This document shows, piece by piece, positions 1-7,805 of a stretch of 64,000 bases of DNA. The stretch comes from Pseudomonas viridiflava (GTDB lineage: Bacteria > Pseudomonadota > Gammaproteobacteria > Pseudomonadales > Pseudomonadaceae). The DNA is taken from the NCBI RefSeq assembly GCF_900590755.1, contig NZ_UUOC01000029.1, forward strand, positions 62,001 to 126,000, read 5' to 3'. The notes under the pieces were generated by a model. The model searched no databases. It was not told where the DNA came from and worked only from the letters and a program-made list of their open reading frames with translations. Made by a program: the position numbers and the translations under genes. How positions within the stretch are numbered: the stretch's first letter is position 1; every line of letters begins with the position of its first letter.

Positions 1-141
1 GACCTGACCGTGGTGGCGGAGGGCGTTGAAGATCAGGCGACCCTCGACCTGCTGCGGGAAATTGGTGCCGGTCAGGCTCAGGGCTATTTCTTCGCCGTGC
101 CACAACCGGAAGAAAAGCTGGTATTGAACCTGGACCCGTAA
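1..141 (+). CDS. EAL-domain protein, C-terminal end (partial)
   Basis: Frame 1 is open from the first base to a TAA at 139-141 and encodes the last 46 residues of a protein that starts outside the window. The segment contains VVAEGVED and GAGQAQGYFFAVP. These match the end of EAL domains, the cyclic-di-GMP phosphodiesterase family, where the conserved Glu-Gly-Val-Glu and the Gln-Gly-Tyr(-Phe) motif lie near the C-terminus. Only the tail is visible, so it cannot be said whether a GGDEF, PAS or membrane sensor domain precedes it, or whether the enzyme is catalytically complete. Confidence 0.85.
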   Translation, partial: DLTVVAEGVEDQATLDLLREIGAGQAQGYFFAVPQPEEKLVLNLDP

Positions 142-321
142 AACCTGTAACAGATCGGCAAGCGTTGGCCGCCACTGGCTGGCGATTGCCGCGCTGTTGA
201 GTCCGGCTTTTCACCACCTGTCTCGCAAGCCACGTCAATCAAGGCCTCCAGCGGTGAGCGAGAGCTGGCATCGGTCTTGCTGTGCTTACCGCGCAAGACA
301 ACGGGCAACAGGAGGTGAGCA

Positions 322-879
322 ATGAATACTGCGAGTATCAGCGCTCTGCACCATCTGGTTTCACAGGTGGTGGGGCGCAAGAGTCAAGAAGACGCGGCAA
401 CCGACGCGTTTGCGGTGCCCGCCAATGCGGTCAACACCGTACCAGCGGTCAACAGCGTCGCGCAGAACACGGACAGCCAGCAGGGTGCGTCGTATGACGA
501 AGCATTCGCCAAAATGCTGGTGAACCTGAAAGCCGCGACACAAACCTCGGCAGAATCCGAACCGACTTTTGTTTCAAAGACCAGCGACAGCAATATCGCG
601 GCCAATGATTCAGCGGTGGTCTCTGAGGCTGCGGTGGGCGATGCCGTATCGAAATTCACGTCGGTGCAGCAACAGTTTCTGGATTACATGAACCTGACGC
701 CAGCCGAACAGATGCGCGAAAAACTCACAGGTGTCAGCAAGGATGAGTACGAGGCGATGTCTCCGGAAGACAAGCTCGCCATCGATAACAAGCTGCAAGC
801 TGCGTTGAAAGAACAGCAACAAACCGCGACCGCGGATGTGAACGGCAAGATACTGGCGGCCAGGTTGGCGTTGGTGTAA
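322..879 (+). CDS. Hypothetical 185-residue protein
   Basis: The ATG at 322 is preceded by a strong ribosome binding site (AGGAGGTGAGC, about 311-321), which fixes the start. The protein is hydrophilic, with no signal peptide or membrane segment. Its first ~100 residues are Ala/Val/Ser/Thr-rich and probably disordered. The C-terminal ~70 residues (FLDYMNLTPAEQMREKL, then EAMSPEDKLAIDNKLQ) look helical and are probably the conserved core. I recognise no function. It lies alone between the EAL gene and a repeat-rich gap, so the context gives little help. Good codon use and the strong ribosome binding site support a real gene. Confidence 0.75.
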   Translation: MNTASISALHHLVSQVVGRKSQEDAATDAFAVPANAVNTVPAVNSVAQNTDSQQGASYDEAFAKMLVNLKAATQTSAESEPTFVSKTSDSNIAANDSAVVSEAAVGDAVSKFTSVQQQFLDYMNLTPAEQMREKLTGVSKDEYEAMSPEDKLAIDNKLQAALKEQQQTATADVNGKILAARLALV

Positions 880-949
880 GCCGGGTTTACTCGGTGCGGC
901 GATAATCGCTATCGCTGCCTCGCGTTGCTCGTGAGCTCCTACAGATTCT

Positions 950-1040
950 GTGGGAGCCGAGCTTGCTCGCGAAGGCGGTTGATCTGGCAGAACATGCGGT
1001 GAATGTACCGGCCCCTTCGCAAGCAAGCTTGCTCCCACAG
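950..1040. repeat. REP-type inverted repeat pair (GAGCTTGCTCGCG family)
   Basis: Two inverted arms, TGGGAGCCGAGCTTGCTCGCG at the left and its near complement ending GCTTGCTCCCACAG at the right, are about 50 bp apart. The same family recurs at 15840-15927 and, more diverged, at 28863-28941 and 63589-63675. Such hairpins are widespread between genes in Pseudomonas. Confidence 0.8.
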
Positions 1041-1056
1041 ACGACCGCGTTTTCAT

Positions 1057-1147
1057 GTGGGACCGGCTTTAGCCGGGAAGAGGCCGGTACACCCGCCCGA
1101 AATTGATCGCCTGAAATGCCGCCTTCCCGGCTAAAGCCGGTCCCACT
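1057..1147. repeat. Inverted repeat pair (GGGACCGGCTTTAGCCGGG family)
   Basis: Left arm GTGGGACCGGCTTTAGCCGG and right arm CCGGCTAAAGCCGGTCCCAC enclose about 45 bp. Near-identical elements lie at 28994-29085 and 40797-40886. In all three places the element is followed or preceded by the same extra 26-32 bp segment (annotated separately), so the mobile or conserved unit may be longer than the hairpin. Confidence 0.8.
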
Positions 1148-1152
1148 AGTAG

Positions 1153-1184
1153 AGTGCGTTGCAGGCCAACATAGAATCTCCCAC
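1153..1184. repeat. Repeat-linked conserved segment
   Basis: This 32-bp segment (core CAACATAGAATCTCCCAC) is the reverse complement of 28958-28989 with about one mismatch. Its core recurs at 40900-40925. Each copy sits directly beside a hairpin of the GGGACCGGCTTTAGCC family. Confidence 0.7.
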
Positions 1185-1244
1185 GGATGTGTGGATGTAC
1201 TGGATACCGGAGCTCACGAGCACCGCGAGGCAGCGATCAGTGAT

Positions 1245-1328
1245 TCAGGCATCTTCATCCCAATTGCCCCGATACGGCAAATCCGGGCCGACCTTGGTGC
1301 AGGTCAGGGCTGCCTTTGCTGCCACCTC
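1245..1328 (-). pseudogene. Remnant of a PfkB/fructokinase 3' end
   Basis: Read on the minus strand, this segment encodes AAKAALTCTKVGPDLPYR, then GNWDEDA and a stop. This is the C-terminal signature of the fructokinase encoded by mtlZ at 5345 (KAAALTCTKVGPDLPYR). A TAG closes the frame immediately upstream, so only 27 codons survive. At DNA level, 1270-1313 matches 5361-5404 at 42 of 44 positions. The two differences are synonymous, but the last residues differ from mtlZ. It is therefore either a relic of a second kinase gene or a diverged duplicate of the mtlZ end. Confidence 0.75.
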
Positions 1329-1723
1329 CTACCAACTGCCGTACTCGTCGATGCAAGTACAAAACCATCCGCGCTTGAATGGCTGCTTTGGCCAACTCCT
1401 TATTTCGTGACTAATACCCGCTCACTTGGAACTCCTGCCAACGCTGATTTGTAGGCAACTTCCGATAATGCCTCGGAATTTTCCGAGCGTTGCCCCGGGG
1501 GATGGATTGCCCTCGTCAGATGATTCACTGTTACAGGTGTTTCATGGCCTTACGTGCTTGCGCCGCCCCATGCACAGGGCGGGATAGAGCGGGCCTCCAG
1601 GCTGGTTTTCAATGCCAACTCAATAACGCAGAAGCTAAATAGCGGTCAGCTATTCGTTGTTAATCAGGTAAGCATTGAATCAGAAGTTTTAATTGTTCCG
1701 AAGTTCTTAAAGGGAAGTTCTGT
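1329..1723. other. Gene-free, locally AT-richer stretch
   Basis: I see no convincing gene here. About 1620-1720 is noticeably richer in A and T than its neighbours, as expected for the promoter region of the effector module downstream or for DNA of different origin. No transposase, tRNA or clear promoter hexamers were recognised. Confidence 0.5.
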
Positions 1724-1828
1724 ATGTCCAGAGTCAGCTATTGGGCGAAATTCGGTATCGCCGCCAAGTTAACTATTTGCATCAAGGCGCAGTTCCAATT
1801 GCTGGAGCGCCCGCCATGCAGCGAATGA
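1724..1828 (+). CDS. Possible 34-residue leader ORF
   Basis: The ATG at 1724 follows AAAGGGAAG (about 1710-1718) at suitable spacing. The frame ends with TGA at 1826-1828, which overlaps an ATG at 1825 (the fourth codon of the DUF3304 reading frame) as ATGA. The peptide starts MSRVSYWAKFGIAAKLTICI and is basic and partly hydrophobic. The ribosome binding site and the ATGA junction suggest translational coupling to the DUF3304 gene. It may equally be chance, or the decayed start of a longer gene. No family was recognised. Confidence 0.3.
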   Translation: MSRVSYWAKFGIAAKLTICIKAQFQLLERPPCSE

Positions 1829-2322
1829 ACTGTGCGCTAGCCAGCGCTGTGGTCGGGCTTTTGCTGGTGCCGGATGCCCACGCCAGCACCATTCGCGGCG
1901 TCAACCACACCCATTGGGCGATCAATCATTTCAGCGTTGATGATCGCTCGGCCATCGACATCATCGGCCCTTATCAGGGTGGCGGCGGAGGTTGCTGTTA
2001 CATCGCGCCAACCCGCTGGCAGCCAGGCTTGACGGTACGGGTTGATTGGGAGACGGGTGTGGCATATCCCGATGGATTTCCCGGTTTTGCCGATAGACCC
2101 AAGTATTTGGCTTGGGTTGAAAAAAACGATGCGCTGACGCACCAGCACAGCAAAACCGTGCCCATCCCGGACTTCACCGGCGAGAAAGTCTGCGGCATCA
2201 CGGTGCATTTCCTGCCTTGCGATGAGCTGGAAGTCACCACCTCCTGCTACGCCTATGGCACCCCTCACTACCCGATCAAGACCCCTCTGAACTTGCCGGA
2301 GCCTCAGTCATGTCCGAAGTAA
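1816..2322 (+). CDS. DUF3304 protein, copy 1 (probable immunity protein)
   Basis: A 168-residue exported protein. The reading frame is open further upstream (to 1741), but ATG 1816 (or ATG 1825) places a normal signal peptide at the N-terminus, ending near DAHAS. The mature part has the features of DUF3304: HTHWAINHFSVD, a Gly-rich GGGGGCCYIAPTRWQPG, KVCGITVHFLPCDELEV and several conserved cysteines. It is strongly similar to the copy at 4588-5172. The last 13 bases overlap the start of the DUF2235 lipase gene (ATG at 2310), so the two are probably co-translated. Periplasmic location and linkage to a Tle1-like lipase suggest an immunity role. That role is inferred from position, not seen in the sequence. 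Confidence 0.85.
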   Translation: MQRMNCALASAVVGLLLVPDAHASTIRGVNHTHWAINHFSVDDRSAIDIIGPYQGGGGGCCYIAPTRWQPGLTVRVDWETGVAYPDGFPGFADRPKYLAWVEKNDALTHQHSKTVPIPDFTGEKVCGITVHFLPCDELEVTTSCYAYGTPHYPIKTPLNLPEPQSCPK

Positions 2323-4601
2323 AACATTCGCCCCTCTGCTACCCGCCGCAGTTTCCGTTGCAAGGCCGCCTGCCTAGCCGGGAGTCGCAGGTGCATAAAA
2401 ACAATGAGCGCCTTCGTCAACTGGAGCGCGACTATCAGGATGAAATGAGCGTGGCAGCAGGCCGGCGGGTCATGCCCCCGTGTTGCAAAACCCTGCACAT
2501 CAGCCTGTGTTTTGATGGCACCGGCAATAACCTCAATAACGACTTCTTTCTGTCAAACCCCAGGCACCCAACCAATATCGCCCGGATGTTCCGCGCCAGC
2601 ATTGGCGACGGTTATGCCGGTGGCGTGGGCGAAGCTGCCGTGGCGGCGGGCATGGTTGACCTTCCTGGGACCGGCAACGGCGAGTACTTCAAGTACTACA
2701 TGCCGGGTGTGGGCACACCGTTCCCTGAGGTGGGGGACCTGGATTACAGCATCACGGGTCTGGCGCTCGCCAATTTTGGCGAACAGCGCATCAACTGGGG
2801 ATTGATGATGATCATCGATGCCTTGCGCCGTACGCTGAAGCTGCCTTCGCTGGGCAATCAGGAACTGCTCGCCGCTGTCACCGCCATGGGCACACCGCTG
2901 GGGTGGGGCTGGGTCAATGGCGGCCGCATACGTCAGCGTGAGTTCGATAAACAGCTGCGCTTGCTGAGCGAGCCATTGCGTCTTGCCTTGAGCCAGCGGC
3001 CGGGGCAATGCCGGCTGTTGGGGGTCAAGTTGTACGTGTATGGGTTTTCCCGTGGGGCAGCGGCAGCGCGGGCTTTCGTCAGTTGGCTTAATGAGCTGTT
3101 GTCCAAGTCAATATTGACGCCGACCCCGTCGCTGTCGGTGTTGGAACTGAAGTTGCCCATCAGCGTTGAATACCTTGGCCTGCTGGACACCGTGGCCTCG
3201 GTGGGTGTGGCCGATATCGTGTCCGGTGCCGATGGCCATATGGGCTGGGCTGACGGCAATCAGCAGTTGCCCGAGGGCGATCTGGTCAAGCGCTGCCTGC
3301 ACCTGATTGCCAGCCATGAACAGCGGCTGTGTTTCCCGCTGGAATCCATTCGCCGTGAGAGTGGCGAGTACCCGGCCAATAGCCTGGAAGTGCTGTATCC
3401 CGGAGTGCATTCAGATCAGGGTGGGGGGTATCCGCCTGGGGATCAGGGTAAGGCTGTCGGCGATGATGATCGTCTTTTACTCTCTCAAATAGCGTTGAAC
3501 GATTTGTACGCTGACGCCTTCGCACACGGCGCTCCTCTGAAAGTAATTAAGCCTGCTTTGCCAACATCGATGAGCCATGAGCTTTGGCGCGTGATGGATC
3601 TAGAGTTGGCTGAGGAGTTTGGTGTGTCCCCAACTCTAGTCAACCGCTTCAACGCCTGGCGCGAAGCAACCTTGGGCTTGGCGCCCTCGACTCAATCACT
3701 GACCGCCGAACAGATCGAACGCTATGAACCCCACCCGGCCACCAGCACAGTTGAAGCCGCGCTGCGTGAGCAGATGGGCTGGATCACCGGGTGGCGGATC
3801 GACCGCTATGCCTTTGACAGCCTCAAGCAGACAGCCTTCTATAACGCCGCGAGCGATGAGCATGCCGATTCAACCAAGCGTGCTGCCGCAGAGGCCGAGC
3901 GCAATGCGAAACAGACAAAAATCAAGATTGATCGCAAAAACCAGTTGGCCCGCGAGCAGCAAAGTTCGCAGCCAAAGAAACCCCTGAAGCCGGGTTGCAA
4001 AGATTTTGACCCCGACATGGCGCGCACCCAGTTGCGTGAAGCCGCCGAGGAGTTTGGCGCGCACCTGCGAGGCCCCGGTGTGCTGGCGAATGCGACGATG
4101 CGCGTGGCGCGCTTGGTCCATCCTCCAACGTTGGTCGTTCACCAGCTCACCGCCGAGGCACGGGCCGAGCGCGAACAGATGAAGGCTGCCGGGCTGAGTC
4201 GGCTGCGTCAGCTGTTCCCCCGTTCGGCGAATGAGTTCAGTAGCGTGGATGAAAACCGGCGTGGCAATGTCGACGAAGGCCGCAACGCCGCCGAACCCGA
4301 GGGGCTGTTGCGAGCGCTGTTCGACGATCAGGTCCATGATTCCCGCGCCTGGTTCCTCTACACAAAAGGGCGTGAACCCTTCGCCGGTTATTTCAACGAA
4401 CGCATGGTGTTCTTTGCCGACGCCGACCGCCGGGACCTTGCGCTGTACGACGCAGACGGTACGCAGGAGCCGAACGCTCCACGTGTGACCCAGCCTGGAA
4501 TCATGGACCGCGAACAGCTTGCCCAGGCGCAGAAAAATATCGATGCACTGTGGGAAGCCCATTCTGCCCAAACCAGCGGGGTGAACGATGCGTCGGCATG
4601 A
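2310..4601 (+). CDS. DUF2235 phospholipase, Tle1-like T6SS effector
   Basis: A 763-residue protein without signal peptide. Residues ~65-430 form a DUF2235 alpha/beta-hydrolase domain. It begins HISLCFDGTGNN and carries the nucleophile motif YGFSRGAAAAR (Ser247), an Asp in YLGLLDTVASVG, and the His of GVHSDQGGGYPPGD, which together make a plausible Ser-Asp-His triad. The remaining ~330 residues contain a Lys/Arg/Glu-rich, probably helical region (~510-560) and a C-terminal domain. Family members of the Tle1 type are phospholipases delivered by type VI secretion. The start ATG lies inside the 3' end of DUF3304 copy 1, and the 3' end overlaps the second copy by 14 bases, giving an immunity-effector-immunity order. 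No VgrG, PAAR or adaptor gene is present in the window, so the delivery route is inferred. Confidence 0.9.
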   Translation: MSEVKHSPLCYPPQFPLQGRLPSRESQVHKNNERLRQLERDYQDEMSVAAGRRVMPPCCKTLHISLCFDGTGNNLNNDFFLSNPRHPTNIARMFRASIGDGYAGGVGEAAVAAGMVDLPGTGNGEYFKYYMPGVGTPFPEVGDLDYSITGLALANFGEQRINWGLMMIIDALRRTLKLPSLGNQELLAAVTAMGTPLGWGWVNGGRIRQREFDKQLRLLSEPLRLALSQRPGQCRLLGVKLYVYGFSRGAAAARAFVSWLNELLSKSILTPTPSLSVLELKLPISVEYLGLLDTVASVGVADIVSGADGHMGWADGNQQLPEGDLVKRCLHLIASHEQRLCFPLESIRRESGEYPANSLEVLYPGVHSDQGGGYPPGDQGKAVGDDDRLLLSQIALNDLYADAFAHGAPLKVIKPALPTSMSHELWRVMDLELAEEFGVSPTLVNRFNAWREATLGLAPSTQSLTAEQIERYEPHPATSTVEAALREQMGWITGWRIDRYAFDSLKQTAFYNAASDEHADSTKRAAAEAERNAKQTKIKIDRKNQLAREQQSSQPKKPLKPGCKDFDPDMARTQLREAAEEFGAHLRGPGVLANATMRVARLVHPPTLVVHQLTAEARAEREQMKAAGLSRLRQLFPRSANEFSSVDENRRGNVDEGRNAAEPEGLLRALFDDQVHDSRAWFLYTKGREPFAGYFNERMVFFADADRRDLALYDADGTQEPNAPRVTQPGIMDREQLAQAQKNIDALWEAHSAQTSGVNDASA

Positions 4602-5172
4602 TCCTGATAGTTGCCACCCCGCAACTGGAGCCCAACCCACGCCAAAGCCCAGTGCATGCCGGATGCTGCTCAGTGCGCTGTGGGGCCTGACCGCTGGCGT
4701 GCTCGCAGAAACCGCCAGCGCCGGTACCATCCGCGGCATCAACCACACCCACTGGGCCATCAACCACTTCAGCGTTGATGGCCGCTCGGCCATCGATATC
4801 ATCGGGGCCTACCAGGGCGGCGGTGGAGGATGTTGCTATATTGCCCCGGAGCGTTGGCAACCGGGCATGACGGTGCAGGTTGATTGGGAAACCGGGGCAA
4901 GTGGTATGAGTACCCTCGCGGATGAATTCCCCGGTTTTGCGGATGAGGCAAAGTACTTAGTTTGGCGAGATAAAGTACGAGCGCAAAAACGCCAGCACAC
5001 CAAATCCGTCCCCATCCCGGACTACACCGGCGAGAAAGTCTGCGGCATCACGGTGCATTTCCTGCCCTGCGATGAGCTTGAGGTCAGCACCTCGTGTTAT
5101 GCCTATGGCACTCCCCAGTACCCGATCAAGACCCCGTTGCACTTGCCGGAGCCGCAGTCATGTCCGAAATAG
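4588..5172 (+). CDS. DUF3304 protein, copy 2 (probable immunity protein)
   Basis: A 194-residue paralogue of the copy at 1816. It shares GTIRGINHTHWAINHFSVD, GGGGGCCYIAPERWQPG, KVCGITVHFLPCDELEV and the C-terminal PEPQSCPK. Two starts are possible. ATG 4588 overlaps the lipase gene by 14 bases and adds 25 hydrophilic residues. ATG 4663 (Met26) gives a conventional signal peptide ending near TASAG that aligns with copy 1. The copies differ mainly in the middle (ASGMSTLADEFPGFADEAKYL against VAYPDGFPGFADRPKYL) and in the signal region. A second, diverged copy downstream of a toxic lipase is typical of stacked immunity genes, but no function has been seen directly. Confidence 0.85.
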   Translation: MRRHDPDSCHPATGAQPTPKPSACRMLLSALWGLTAGVLAETASAGTIRGINHTHWAINHFSVDGRSAIDIIGAYQGGGGGCCYIAPERWQPGMTVQVDWETGASGMSTLADEFPGFADEAKYLVWRDKVRAQKRQHTKSVPIPDYTGEKVCGITVHFLPCDELEVSTSCYAYGTPQYPIKTPLHLPEPQSCPK

Positions 5173-5248
5173 GCAGCACCTCGATGAGGACATCTCTCAA
5201 CCCCCGGCGTATTGCGTAAGGTACGAGGACTGATGTGCATCCTTGCCC

Positions 5249-5324
5249 TGTAGGAGCTGCCGAAGGCTGCGAATTACGGTGTGACAGACATACCGCCATT
5301 CGCAGCCTTCGGCAGATCCTACAG
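5249..5324. repeat. Inverted repeat (TGTAGGAGCTGCCGAAGGCTGCGAA family)
   Basis: Arms TAGGAGCTGCCGAAGGCTGC and CGCAGCCTTCGGCAGATCCT enclose about 25 bp. The element lies between the converging DUF3304 and mtlZ genes. It is the commonest repeat in this window: 5249, 10445, 14964, 24551, 24665, 32400, 32515, 46450 and 53715. Confidence 0.85.
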
Positions 5325-5344
5325 GGTGTGTGTCGTCCCTTAAA

Positions 5345-6283
5345 TCACCCCAACTGCCGCCGATATGGCAAATCCGGGCCGACTTTGGTGCAGGTCAGGG
5401 CTGCGGCCTTCACGGCGAATCTGAGCATTTCATCCAGGGTTTCTTTGCGCAGGATCGGCAGGCTCATGGGGTCGTCCAACTGGCGCTCGGTCAGGAAGGT
5501 GATCAATGCCGCCTGGAACGTATCGCCAGCACCCACTGTATCGGCGGTCACGACTTTTTCGGCGGGGACCGACCAGCTGCCGTGCTGGCGGCTGAATACC
5601 GTCGCGCCTTCTGCGCCACGGGTCAGAATCACCAGCTGACAACGCTTGCTCAGCCAGCCTTGGGCGATGCTGGCAGCGTCCTGATCGGGGTAGAGCAGTT
5701 CGAGGTCTTCGTCGCTGACCTTGATCAGATGCGCGTGCTCGGCAAAGGTGCTGACCTGCTGCCGCCAGCGCTGGATGTCTGGCGCGGGGTTGAGGCGCAC
5801 GTTGGGGTCCAGGGTAATCAGACGTTTGCCGCTTTCCCTGACTACCAGGGCCAGCAGGGTGTCGGCAATCGGTTGCACCACCAGTGAATACGAGCCGATA
5901 TGAATGCCGCGCACTTGCTCATCCAGCTCCGGCAAGTGTTCAAGGCGTAATTGCCGATCGGCGCAGCCCTCGCCACGAAAGCTGTAGACCGGGGAACCGT
6001 CGGCGCCCACGGCAACCATGGCCAGGGTGGTGGGCGCGTCGAAATCAAACAGAAAGTCAGGCTTGACCCCCTCGTTGTCCAGCACGCTACGCAGGCGTTT
6101 ACCCAGATAATCATTGGACAGCCCGGCGAAGAAACCAGCCTCCACACCCAGGCGTCGCAGGCCCACGGCGACGTTGAAGGGTGACCCTCCAGCGATGGCC
6201 TGAAAGCCCAGTTTGTTGAGTTGCCCGCTGCTGTCAGGCTGACTGAAGAAGTCGAACAGTGCTTCGCCACACACGAGAAACAT
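5345..6283 (-). CDS. mtlZ: Fructokinase, PfkB family
   Basis: A 312-residue PfkB (ribokinase-like) sugar kinase. The N-terminus carries GGSPFNVAVGLRRLG, the sugar-binding glycine motif. The C-terminal half has VVTADTVGAGDTFQAALITF, with the GAGD anion hole and catalytic Asp. It would phosphorylate fructose released by mannitol dehydrogenation, forming fructose 6-phosphate in the cytoplasm. It is the last gene of the mtl operon, 30 bases downstream of the xylulose kinase gene, as in P. fluorescens. The start ATG at 6283 follows a GGGAGC ribosome binding site. Its last ~15 codons are duplicated as a fragment at 1270-1313, on the far side of the effector module. Confidence 0.93.
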   Translation of the reverse strand: MFLVCGEALFDFFSQPDSSGQLNKLGFQAIAGGSPFNVAVGLRRLGVEAGFFAGLSNDYLGKRLRSVLDNEGVKPDFLFDFDAPTTLAMVAVGADGSPVYSFRGEGCADRQLRLEHLPELDEQVRGIHIGSYSLVVQPIADTLLALVVRESGKRLITLDPNVRLNPAPDIQRWRQQVSTFAEHAHLIKVSDEDLELLYPDQDAASIAQGWLSKRCQLVILTRGAEGATVFSRQHGSWSVPAEKVVTADTVGAGDTFQAALITFLTERQLDDPMSLPILRKETLDEMLRFAVKAAALTCTKVGPDLPYRRQLG

Positions 6284-6313
6284 AGGTGCTCCCTGAATTA
6301 AATAAGCCGATGG

Positions 6314-7798
6314 CTAAGCAAGCTGCAATTGGCTGCGATACCGCTCATAGACCTGTCGATAGGCGATGACGTTCGCCGCGACAGGCCGGGTTTTGCTGCT
6401 GGCGTCCAGGGCCACGCAGCGTGCGCAGAGACTGGAGAGGATTTCCGGCTGAGCGCCGACGGCGTTTGAATAGCACCAGGCGGCCTGGATAGCGGCGCCC
6501 AGTGCCGCCGCTTCGGCGTGCTCGGTACAGATGACCGGCGTGCCCATGATGTCAGCGACGATCTGTCGCCATACCGGGCTCTTTGCGCCGCCGCCGATCA
6601 GGCGAATGTCGGTGCTCTGGATGCCGCTGTCGCGCAGCAGGTCCAGGCCGTAGCGCAAGCCGAAGGTCGTGCCTTCGACCACCGCACGGCAGAGGTTGGC
6701 CTGGGTCAGATTGGTGGCGTCCAGACCCAGAATGCTGCCGGTGGCGTGGGGCAGGGCAGGCACGCGTTCGCCATTGAGGAACGGCAACATCGACACGCCC
6801 TGCGCACCAATCGGGGCCTGGTCCACCGCCAGATTGAATGCGGCGATATCCATCGCGAACAACTCGCGTATCGCACCGGTGGCGTTGGTCAGATTCATGG
6901 TGCAGATCAGCGGCAGCCAGCCTCCGGAAGATGAGCAGAAGGTCGCCACCGACGCCTGTTCGCTGATCTGCGGCTGATCGGTATAGGCATACACCGTGCC
7001 GGAAGAGCCAAGGCTCATGGTGATTGCGCCGGGCGTGATGTTGCCGGTGCCAATGGCGCCCATCATGTTGTCGCCGCCACCACTGGAGACCAATGCCTCA
7101 GGGTTGATGCCCAGACGCTGGGCAATCGTCGGAAGAATTCTGCCCACGGGTTGCTCGGCCTCCAGCAGTTCGGGCAGCGCCCGGCACAGGCGCCCACTGA
7201 GGTCGATGTGCTGCAAAATGCCCAAGTCCCACTGGCGGCTGCGCACATCGAAATAACCGGTGCCGGACGCGTCGCCATATTCGCTGGCGGCGCGCCCCGT
7301 CAGCCAGTAATTGAGGTAGTCATGGGGCAGCAGAATTTTCTCGATGCGCTGAAAAATCTCGGGATGTTGCTCCTGAGTCCACAGCAGTTTCGACACCGTA
7401 TAGCCGGGTGCGATTACGATACCCAAGCGTTGCAATGAGCCCGTTTCGCCGCCCAGATATTCCAGCAGTCGGTCGTTTTCTGCGGTGGATTCCGTGTCGC
7501 ACCACAGTTTGGCCGGGCGCAACACTTGGCCTTGCGCGTCCAGCAGCACCAGCCCGTGTTGCTGGCCGGATACGCCGATGCCGAGGATCTGTTCACCAAA
7601 GATCCCGGCCTGTTGCAGCGCTTGCTGCGTCGCTTTTTCAAAGGCTGTCAGCCATTGCTGCACGTCCTGCTCACGGCGACCATTGGCGCCGCTGATCATG
7701 CTGTGGGCGGCCGAGCCCTGGCCGAGCACCTGCCCGGTAGAGGCATCGAGGACAATGGCTTTCGTGCCTTGGGTGCCGCAATCGATACCGAGAAACAT
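6314..7798 (-). CDS. mtlY: Xylulose kinase, FGGY family
   Basis: A FGGY carbohydrate kinase of 494 residues (xylB type). The N-terminal ATP-binding motif is GIDCGTQGTKAIVLDAS. A central GVSGQQHGLVLLD and a C-terminal LIGGGAKSPVWRQIVADI complete the actin-like fold signatures. It phosphorylates D-xylulose, the oxidation product of D-arabitol, to D-xylulose 5-phosphate. ATG 7798 was preferred to the GTG two codons upstream because the GAGGT ribosome binding site is well spaced only for the ATG. The gene begins 7 bases after the mtlD stop codon, so it is co-transcribed. Confidence 0.93.
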   Translation of the reverse strand: MFLGIDCGTQGTKAIVLDASTGQVLGQGSAAHSMISGANGRREQDVQQWLTAFEKATQQALQQAGIFGEQILGIGVSGQQHGLVLLDAQGQVLRPAKLWCDTESTAENDRLLEYLGGETGSLQRLGIVIAPGYTVSKLLWTQEQHPEIFQRIEKILLPHDYLNYWLTGRAASEYGDASGTGYFDVRSRQWDLGILQHIDLSGRLCRALPELLEAEQPVGRILPTIAQRLGINPEALVSSGGGDNMMGAIGTGNITPGAITMSLGSSGTVYAYTDQPQISEQASVATFCSSSGGWLPLICTMNLTNATGAIRELFAMDIAAFNLAVDQAPIGAQGVSMLPFLNGERVPALPHATGSILGLDATNLTQANLCRAVVEGTTFGLRYGLDLLRDSGIQSTDIRLIGGGAKSPVWRQIVADIMGTPVICTEHAEAAALGAAIQAAWCYSNAVGAQPEILSSLCARCVALDASSKTRPVAANVIAYRQVYERYRSQLQLA

Positions 7799-7805
7799 GC
7801 TCACC

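Noticed and set aside
5156..5172. ATGTCCGAAATAG at the end of DUF3304 copy 2 looks like a truncated second lipase start
   Set aside because: The same bases encode the conserved C-terminal SCPK/SCPK-like end of both DUF3304 copies, so coding homology explains the similarity without a lost lipase gene.
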